From positions 186,001 through 250,000 of the forward strand of contig NZ_NNRI01000015.1 of assembly GCF_002270415.1 (NCBI RefSeq): a DNA stretch of 64,000 nt, in the 5' to 3' direction. The DNA comes from Mesorhizobium sophorae. GTDB lineage: Bacteria; Pseudomonadota; Alphaproteobacteria; Rhizobiales; Rhizobiaceae. The position numbers and the translations under genes are program-made. Below, one piece after another: positions 55,145 to 64,000 of the stretch. How positions within the stretch are numbered: position 1 is the first letter of the stretch; each line of letters opens with the position of its first letter. Under the pieces are notes generated by a model that had not been told where the DNA came from, did not search any database, and was given only the letters and a program-made list of their open reading frames with translations.

Positions 55145-56453
55145 TCCCGTACAGCATTTCGTCCTGGAGCCGGCGCAAGGCGAACAGCCGCGTGGTCTGG
55201 TCGGGCGCGGCATTGTCGGCGCTCAGCAATTCACCTTTCCGGACCGGCTTCAGCACCTTGCCGCCCTCGAGCAGGCCGACGGGCACGGCGCGTTGGGCGC
55301 GAGCGTCACCTACGGTCATGGTCCAGGAGCGATAGCAGGTCTCGCCGATCGCATCGAAGGTTTCGCCGGCGGCGAGATCCCGCTTGGCGACGGCGCACAC
55401 TTCGGCCACCGGCCTTGGCAGCGGCACCATGTCGGGCTTGCCGAAAAGCACAATGCGGGCGGCGGTCAGCGGCACTTCCAGCGAGGTCAGATGATACGGC
55501 CGGAACAGGCTGTAGTAGGGGCCGTGGCCGATATGCAGATCGTCCATGCGCTCGATAATGCGCGGATGCGTCGCCTCGACGATGACGAAGACGCCGGGCG
55601 CGACGCCCTTGCCGACCGTGTAGTCGACGACGCCTTTCTTCAACAGGAGCCCGCCGTCCTCCCGCGGGATGAGCACCTTCGCGAGGTCATCGCGATCGGC
55701 CTTCGGGCCATGCATGCCGGGGACATCGGGCACCAGCCCGGTGGCGTTGGCGATGGCGCACATCTCGACCATGGTCTTCGAGCCGTCGACGAACTCGACC
55801 AGCATGCGCGGGTTCATGTTGCGGCGGATCGCTTGCTCGCGATAGTCGTCCGGCACCGCATCGTGGTTGAGCGGGTTGTTCTTGCCCTTGCCGGCGGAGA
55901 CGATGGTGTAGCCGAGCGCGGACGCAAATTCGATCAGCTCCATGCAGCTCGACGGCTCGTCACCGGCGCCGACGGAATAGACGACGCCAAGCCGGTCGGC
56001 CTGCTGCTTCAGATAACAGCCGATGGTGACGTCGGCCTCGACGTTCATCATCACCAGATGCTTGCCGTGCTCCATCGCCATCAGGTCGAAATCGGCGGCG
56101 ACGCCCGGCTTGCCGGTGGCGTCGATGACGACGTCGATCAGCGGATTGGTGACCAGCATCTCGTTGGAGGTGATGGCGATCTTGCCGCTTTCGATGGTGC
56201 CGGTGACTTTCGATGCGGTGTCGGCTTCGACCGCCATCGCTTCATCGCCATAGGCAATACGGATGGCCTCGCGCGCGGTGTGCGGGCGGCGGGTCGAGAC
56301 CGCGCAGACCGAAATGCCCTTCATCAGCATGCCTTGCGTCACCAGATCGGTGCCCATCTCGCCCGAGCCGATAACGCCGATGCGCACCGGGCGGCCCTCG
56401 GCGGCACGGCTGGCGAGATCGCGGGCAAGCCCGGTCAAGGCGACATTGGTCAT
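55137..56453 (-). CDS. Homoserine-dehydrogenase-like NAD(P) oxidoreductase with SAF domain
   Basis: A 438-residue protein. The Rossmann part starts IGVIGSGEMGTDLVTQGMLMKG; LIDVVIDATGKPGVAADFDLMAMEHGKHLVMMNVEADVTIG matches the homoserine-dehydrogenase-like group. The C-terminal ~90 residues form a SAF-like domain (VCAVAKRDLAAGETFDAIGE...PVGLLEGGKVLKPVRKGELLSADN). Members of this group act on sugar acids or sugar phosphates in catabolic clusters; the substrate here is unknown. Start set at ATG 56453 since the family begins close to this Met. Stop codon lies in a RIME repeat. Confidence 0.82.
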   Translation of the reverse strand: MTNVALTGLARDLASRAAEGRPVRIGVIGSGEMGTDLVTQGMLMKGISVCAVSTRRPHTAREAIRIAYGDEAMAVEADTASKVTGTIESGKIAITSNEMLVTNPLIDVVIDATGKPGVAADFDLMAMEHGKHLVMMNVEADVTIGCYLKQQADRLGVVYSVGAGDEPSSCMELIEFASALGYTIVSAGKGKNNPLNHDAVPDDYREQAIRRNMNPRMLVEFVDGSKTMVEMCAIANATGLVPDVPGMHGPKADRDDLAKVLIPREDGGLLLKKGVVDYTVGKGVAPGVFVIVEATHPRIIERMDDLHIGHGPYYSLFRPYHLTSLEVPLTAARIVLFGKPDMVPLPRPVAEVCAVAKRDLAAGETFDAIGETCYRSWTMTVGDARAQRAVPVGLLEGGKVLKPVRKGELLSADNAAPDQTTRLFALRRLQDEMLYGKA

Positions 56454-56605
56454 GCGGGAGCGTCCATGCTTCTCGATTTGGAGGCGGCAATAGCAGGGAA
56501 TCGCCCCCTTTTGCCAACGAAACCGCAAGCCGGCGGCAATTTCTCGCTCGTCAATGCAGCGTTAGAACAACCTTCCCACCCATCTCCGAGCCATTGAAAC
56601 CGGGT

Positions 56606-58000
56606 TCAGGCCACCCTGACATAGCTCGTCATCCCCGATTTCTGGTGCTCGATGATGTGGCAGTGCAGCAGCCAGTCGCCGAGATTGTCGGCGACGAAGC
56701 CCAGGCTCACTTTCTCGTTGGGCTGGATGAGATAGGTGTCCGAAATCAACGGCTGAACCTGGCGCGTCGAGGACGACAACACCTTGAAACTCATGCCGTG
56801 CAGATGCATCGGATGGGATTGCGGCGTCAGGTTCTCCATGTCGATGACATAGCTTTTGCCGAGCTTCAGTTCGGCCAATGGCGCGGTTGGATCGGGCGTA
56901 TCGCCTGGCCACGGCACCTTGTTGATGGCCCAGAAACTGTAGCCAAGCGAACCGCAGATGCCGTCGCTCGGGACGTTTTCCGCCGTGGCGCTGAGCGCCA
57001 GCGAAATATGCTGGGCGGCGGTGAGATCCACCTCCGCCACCGGATTGACCTCGAGGGGTGCAACATCACGAATGTCGCGCTTGAGCGAGCTTCCAGTGGC
57101 GCGCAGGGTCGCGAGCACCTTGGGCTTGGTGCCCCTGACGTCTCGCAGGCTGACGATCGCGCCCTCGTCGTCGGGCATGCGGATGGCCAGCTCCATGCGC
57201 TGGCCGGGTCCAAGCAGCAGAGCATCGGGTGAAAAGCGCTGCGGGACCGGATTGCCGTCAAGCGCCATGACGGTGGCCTCCGCGCCATCGACGAGAAAAG
57301 CATAGATCCGCGTGACGTCGGTGATGGCGACCCTGAGCCGCACCAGCCCGCCGGCCGGCGCGTCATATTGGGGCTGATCGAGCCAGTTGGCGGTACGCAC
57401 GGTGCCGTAGGTGCCGGTTCTTGCGGCATCGCGCGGCCGGAACTGGTCGATGAACTGGCCGTCGTCGCCGAGCCGCCAGTCGCGCAGATTGAGGACCAAC
57501 TCGGCATCGAATGTCGGATCGCCGGGGTTTTCGACCACGATTAGCCCCGTCAGGCCGTGGCCCATCTGGGTCAGCGTGTTGCAGTGCGGGTGGTACCAGA
57601 AGGTGCCGGCGTCGGGCGGCGTAAAGGCGTAGTCGAAATGATCACCGGTATAGACATAGGGCTGGACCAGGAACGGCACGCCATCCATCTTGTTCGGCAC
57701 GCGAATGCCGTGCCAATGAATCGTCGTCGGATCGTCGATCGCATTGACAAGCCGCGCGGCGAAGGGCTCGCCCTTTTTCATCCTGAGTACCGGCGGCATT
57801 CCGGCATTGCCATAAGTCAGCACATCCCTGGTCTGGCCAACATCCATCAGCTTCGCCTGGATTTTGGCCGTCTGCAGCACCACCGGCTCAGGCCCGGTAG
57901 CGGCCCAGCCAGCAAACCTGCCCTTGGCCGAGAGCCCTACCCCGCCGGCGCCGGCAATCGCTGCCGCTTTCAAAAGCCTACGGCGTGTGAGGACAGTCAT
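56606..58000 (-). CDS. Tat-exported multicopper oxidase
   Basis: A 464-residue laccase-like oxidase. Twin-arginine signal LTRRRLLKAAAIAG at residues 4-17. Copper ligands: HWHG (His95, His97), WYHPHC (His137, His139), HPMHLHG (His396, 399, 401) and HCHIIEH with Cys447 for the type-1 site and His446/448/452, then a Met four residues on. Such CueO/CopA-like enzymes oxidise Cu(I), phenols or siderophores in the periplasm. Start chosen at ATG 58000 preceded by GGAG. Length is short for CueO (~516), as it lacks a Met-rich insert. No copper regulator nearby. Confidence 0.93.
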   Translation of the reverse strand: MTVLTRRRLLKAAAIAGAGGVGLSAKGRFAGWAATGPEPVVLQTAKIQAKLMDVGQTRDVLTYGNAGMPPVLRMKKGEPFAARLVNAIDDPTTIHWHGIRVPNKMDGVPFLVQPYVYTGDHFDYAFTPPDAGTFWYHPHCNTLTQMGHGLTGLIVVENPGDPTFDAELVLNLRDWRLGDDGQFIDQFRPRDAARTGTYGTVRTANWLDQPQYDAPAGGLVRLRVAITDVTRIYAFLVDGAEATVMALDGNPVPQRFSPDALLLGPGQRMELAIRMPDDEGAIVSLRDVRGTKPKVLATLRATGSSLKRDIRDVAPLEVNPVAEVDLTAAQHISLALSATAENVPSDGICGSLGYSFWAINKVPWPGDTPDPTAPLAELKLGKSYVIDMENLTPQSHPMHLHGMSFKVLSSSTRQVQPLISDTYLIQPNEKVSLGFVADNLGDWLLHCHIIEHQKSGMTSYVRVA

Positions 58001-58179
58001 TTGGCGCTCCAACTGCAAAGACGGTTACCCCGAAGGTGTAACCGCCACGCCATGGATCACAAGCCGGCAACCAGAGCAAATTCTGTTGACGGCACAGCGT
58101 GAACCAGAGTCAAAATACCTGCGCCTGAGTCCCGTTCACACCGACTGTCAGAGCGAAAAGGCGACAGAGCTTGCCTCCG

Positions 58180-61989
<3,810 letters not shown>

Positions 61990-62023
61990 TTTTTATCCCT
62001 TTGACGACAAGCCTATTCATGTC

Positions 62024-62043
62024 ACATAAGGATATCTTTATGT
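62024..62043 (-). promoter_or_regulatory. Palindromic operator candidate upstream of metH
   Basis: ACATAAGGATATCTTTATGT, a 20-bp palindrome with a single mismatch, 35 bases from the metH start codon. Its GATATC core with flanking ATAA/TTAT resembles ArsR-type SahR/methionine-cycle operators that I recall in proteobacteria. Assignment to that regulator is inference; no such regulator gene is in the window. Confidence 0.6.
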
Positions 62044-62344
62044 CAATATACGACGAACGATCGACGATGTCACGCGCCGTTGCAATCGCCTGGCTCCCGA
62101 GGGAAATCGCTGCGTCAGTGCAGTCCGGCCAGCAGGGCTTGTGCCTCGGCGAGATTTTTTCCGAACCATCGCCTTCTCCTTGCGGGCGGCGCCGAGATCG
62201 GTCAGCACATCGCAGAGGCTGTCAAGTCCGGGGGCTAGCGGTGTCCTTGTAGCGAGCTATCTCCGGATGCCGGCTGGCTTTCAAGCGGCGACCGGATAGT
62301 GTTCGGCAAAGAGGGTCGTCACCATCCGCGATGGTTTCGGCCTG

Positions 62345-62393
62345 GAGCATGATCCCGAAAAGTGGAATCCGGGTTTCGCTGGAGGTCATGCTC
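62345..62393. repeat. RIME element upstream of an SDR gene
   Basis: GAGCATGATCCCGAAAAGTGG on the left, with GGTCATGCTC on the right and CCGGGTTTCG between. Clear member of the rhizobial RIME family, 35 bases before the SDR start. Confidence 0.85.
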
Positions 62394-62427
62394 AAGCAAG
62401 AAGCCAGAGCCTTCAGGGGAGGTTGCT

Positions 62428-63198
62428 ATGACAGAGTTCACACCAAAGTTCGATCTGGCCGGAAAGGTAGCGCTGGTCACCGGCGCCTCGCGCGGCATCG
62501 GCCGCGCCTGTGCGCTCGCCTGTGCCGGGTCGGGGGCCGACATGATCGTCGGCGTGCGCAGCAAGGCCGACGGGGCGGAACTGGTCGCCGAGATCGAGAG
62601 CTTGGGCAGGCGGGCGCTTGCCGTGCAGATGGATTTGACTGACCTCGCCACGGTGCGAAAGGCCGTCGCCGAGGCGCACACCGCCTTCGGCCGCATCGAC
62701 GTGCTGGTCAACAATGTCGGGCTTGGGCCGGAAAACCTGGCCGAAAACGTCACCGAGGAGGATTTCGACCTGACGGTGAACGTCAACCTCAAGGGCACGT
62801 TCTTCACCACCCAGGCGGTCGGAAGGCTGATGATCGCGCAGAAATCCGGGCGCATCATCAACATCAGCTCGCAGGCCGGCACGGTGACGCTGAAGGGCGA
62901 GGCGATCTACTGCATGAGCAAGGCAGCGATCAACCATTTGACGCGCTGCCTGGCCGCCGAATGGGCCCAGCACAAGATCGCCGTCAACAGCGTGGCGCCG
63001 ACTTTCATCTGGACCGACGGCACGCGGCCGTCCCTCGCCGAGCCGGACTTTCACGCCCATGTGCTCGGGCACATACCGCTCGGCCGCATCGGCGATCCGA
63101 TCGATGTCGCAGGAACCGTCGTGTTCCTGGCCTCGCCCGCAGCCTCGATGATCACCGGCGCCAATATTCTGGTCGATGGCGGCTGGTCAGTGGCGTAA
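62428..63198 (+). CDS. Short-chain dehydrogenase/reductase
   Basis: A 256-residue classical SDR. TGASRGIGRA (cofactor), MIVGVRSK with Arg after strand 2 (NADP possible), MDLTD, NNVG, Ser in NISSQAG, catalytic YCMSKAAINHL and the ILVDGG end. The GxG site and active triad are intact. Related to glucose/ketoacyl reductase-type SDRs; substrate unknown. Start at the ATG 62428 with GGGGAGG before it; the in-frame ATG at 62362 lies inside a RIME repeat and is rejected. Confidence 0.92.
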   Translation: MTEFTPKFDLAGKVALVTGASRGIGRACALACAGSGADMIVGVRSKADGAELVAEIESLGRRALAVQMDLTDLATVRKAVAEAHTAFGRIDVLVNNVGLGPENLAENVTEEDFDLTVNVNLKGTFFTTQAVGRLMIAQKSGRIINISSQAGTVTLKGEAIYCMSKAAINHLTRCLAAEWAQHKIAVNSVAPTFIWTDGTRPSLAEPDFHAHVLGHIPLGRIGDPIDVAGTVVFLASPAASMITGANILVDGGWSVA

Positions 63199-63309
63199 GA
63201 TCGCGGGTTGTGAGCGAAATCAAAAAGGGCGCAATCGAAGGTGTCGCTCGTTCAGTCCGTCCTTTTTGCGTGAGATGCGCGTATACTTTTCGAAAGGAAG
63301 GAAGGCGGC

Positions 63310-63519
63310 ATGTCCATCAATCGCAAGCTCAAAGAGGCGGGCAACTTCACGCCGTCCGAGATGGGACTTCTTGGGCGGGTCTTCGACCAGGCAAAGCGCG
63401 AGGGCGACTCTGATGCCAGCCGAGAAGCGCTGGCCTCCCGCATCATCGCCAACTATATGGCCGGCATCACCGACGAGGCCGAGCTCCTCGCCTTGTCACG
63501 GCAGCCGCTTGGTCGATGA
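63310..63519 (+). CDS. Small uncharacterised protein
   Basis: A 69-residue, polar, probably helical protein (MSINRKLKEAGNFTPSEMGLLGRVFDQAKREG). The ribosome binding site AAGGAAGGAAGG directly upstream is strong and codon usage resembles the neighbouring genes, so I judge it real. The pattern FTPSEMGLLGRVFDQA...A...ANYMAGITDEAEL looks like a conserved alphaproteobacterial small protein, but I cannot name it. Stands alone behind the SDR. Confidence 0.65.
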   Translation: MSINRKLKEAGNFTPSEMGLLGRVFDQAKREGDSDASREALASRIIANYMAGITDEAELLALSRQPLGR

Positions 63520-63539
63520 CGCGGCACTGTGAATTCGGG

Positions 63540-63704
63540 ACCTTCCGACGTCCGCGTCTTCCACTTCGAGCCGTCTTCCGGTTTGATCCCGTAGCGTTTG
63601 GCCAGTGTCCTCAGGCTCTCTTGACTATGTTGTATCGCTCGGTATCGCTCGGCGGATCGCCTATGTCGTCGTGGCGCTCCCATGAAGAACTTGGCCCATA
63701 GCAC
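63540..63704 (-). pseudogene. Remnant of an IS481-type transposase N-terminus
   Basis: The minus-strand frame contains RAIQHSQESLRTLAKRYGI followed by a degraded KWKTRTSEG. This equals the helix-turn-helix start of IS481-like transposases, where ...TVAKWKKRTS... is expected. The few residues before it (FFMGAPRRHRRSAERY) are a frameshifted version of the usual start. The rest of the transposase, with the DDE core, is missing, and the region after WKTRTSEG has no likeness. A decayed insertion-sequence fragment. Confidence 0.7.
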
Positions 63705-63836
63705 ATCCGTTGATTAGGACGACAATGATGCCCGATCAAAGCCAGGGATCGAACAGCTGGCATAGATCGGGCGCATGCCGGCAGCGCCTCGAACCGGCTA
63801 CAGGCAAGACCTTCAGGATGACACGCCGACCGCACC

Positions 63837-64000
63837 TCAACGGTTCAGTTCGCCGGCCGCCGCAATCACTTCGGACACTATTTCGAGCACATCGTTGTCT
63901 GTCGTCCGGTGATTGACGAAGCATGCCCGCAAGACGAACTGGTTGCGGACCGTCGCGTTCGAGAGATACACGCGCCCGCGATCACGCCTATCGGGGTCGG
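63837..64000 (-). CDS. PLP-dependent (group II) decarboxylase, C-terminal end
   Basis: The last ~54 codons of a gene running off the right edge. The peptide GRVYLSNATVRNQFVLRACFVNHRTTDNDV and the following VLEIVSEVIAAAG tail match the C-terminus of aromatic-amino-acid/glutamate-type pyridoxal decarboxylases (DDC family), where ...YLSxxxxxGxxxLRxCxxNxRTxxxDV is standard. The PLP-binding Lys would be outside the window, so the substrate cannot be told. TGA stop at 63837-63839. Confidence 0.8.
   Translation of the reverse strand, partial: DPDRRDRGRVYLSNATVRNQFVLRACFVNHRTTDNDVLEIVSEVIAAAGELNR

Noticed and set aside
63310..63519. Small ORF as part of the IS481 remnant
   Set aside because: It is on the opposite strand, has its own strong ribosome binding site and its sequence is not transposase-like.

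Overview
The window looks like a chromosomal segment of a high-GC alphaproteobacterium of the order Rhizobiales, most probably Mesorhizobium or a close relative. This rests on recognising gene families, not on a database search. Supporting signs are: an alpha-r14-type small RNA with anti-Shine-Dalgarno loops; RIME-like intergenic palindromes with GATC/ATGATC ends; a tRNA-His with A at the discriminator position, as in alphaproteobacteria; a zwf-pgl-edd Entner-Doudoroff operon; a phasin; acetoacetyl-CoA synthetase; isocitrate lyase next to an ScfR-type regulator; and a GumC/WecG exopolysaccharide block.

Layout. 1-8 kb is accessory in character: the 3' part of a 15-repeat WD40 protein, a membrane-anchored alpha/beta hydrolase, a small secreted protein, a broken GntP permease, a Tat-exported aspartoacylase-like M14 enzyme, a loose kilobase with two possible mini membrane proteins, and an FMN-dependent alpha-hydroxy-acid oxidase. 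8.5-18 kb holds tRNA-His, the small RNA, a phasin, a very long PAS histidine kinase, acetoacetyl-CoA synthetase and an AsmA protein. 18-22 kb is a complete putrescine ABC transporter (potFGHI, minus strand). 22.5-28.3 kb holds a DMT exporter, the ScfR-like regulator divergent from aceA and its small partner gene, a degenerate receiver protein and a HAD hydrolase. 28.5-31.7 kb is a glutamine-synthetase-like gene and a FAD amine oxidoreductase resembling the gamma-glutamylation route of putrescine breakdown. Between them sits a compact S23/four-helix-bundle ORF bounded by inverted arrays of an 8-bp GAGTAGGG repeat. 32-38.3 kb holds an SH3 protein, an SDR and zwf-pgl-edd. An IS1182-family element (38271-39823) has landed in the shared terminator behind edd and duplicated its hairpin. 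40-43.6 kb has a VWA lipoprotein-like protein, a GlxA-type regulator and folD. 43.8-53.5 kb is a polysaccharide assembly block (GumC-like co-polymerase, flippase, three or four glycosyltransferases, O-antigen-ligase-like protein). 53.5-64 kb holds proC, a vapBC pair, a SAF-domain dehydrogenase, a Tat-exported multicopper oxidase, metH, an SDR, a small ORF, an IS481-type transposase remnant and the end of a PLP-dependent decarboxylase.

How the parts fit. Carbon storage and C2/C4 flow recur: phasin and acetoacetyl-CoA synthetase for the polyhydroxybutyrate cycle, isocitrate lyase for the glyoxylate shunt, zwf-pgl-edd for sugar entry. Putrescine import and its likely catabolic enzymes lie about 6.5 kb apart and may serve one pathway.

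The most unusual feature is the four-helix-bundle cassette at 29924-30359. Its architecture, an S23-type ORF inside a perfect long terminal stem, copies that of ribosomal intervening sequences but lies inside a protein-coding operon. The 8-bp repeats also supply its ribosome binding site. No CRISPR array, rRNA or replication origin was seen.
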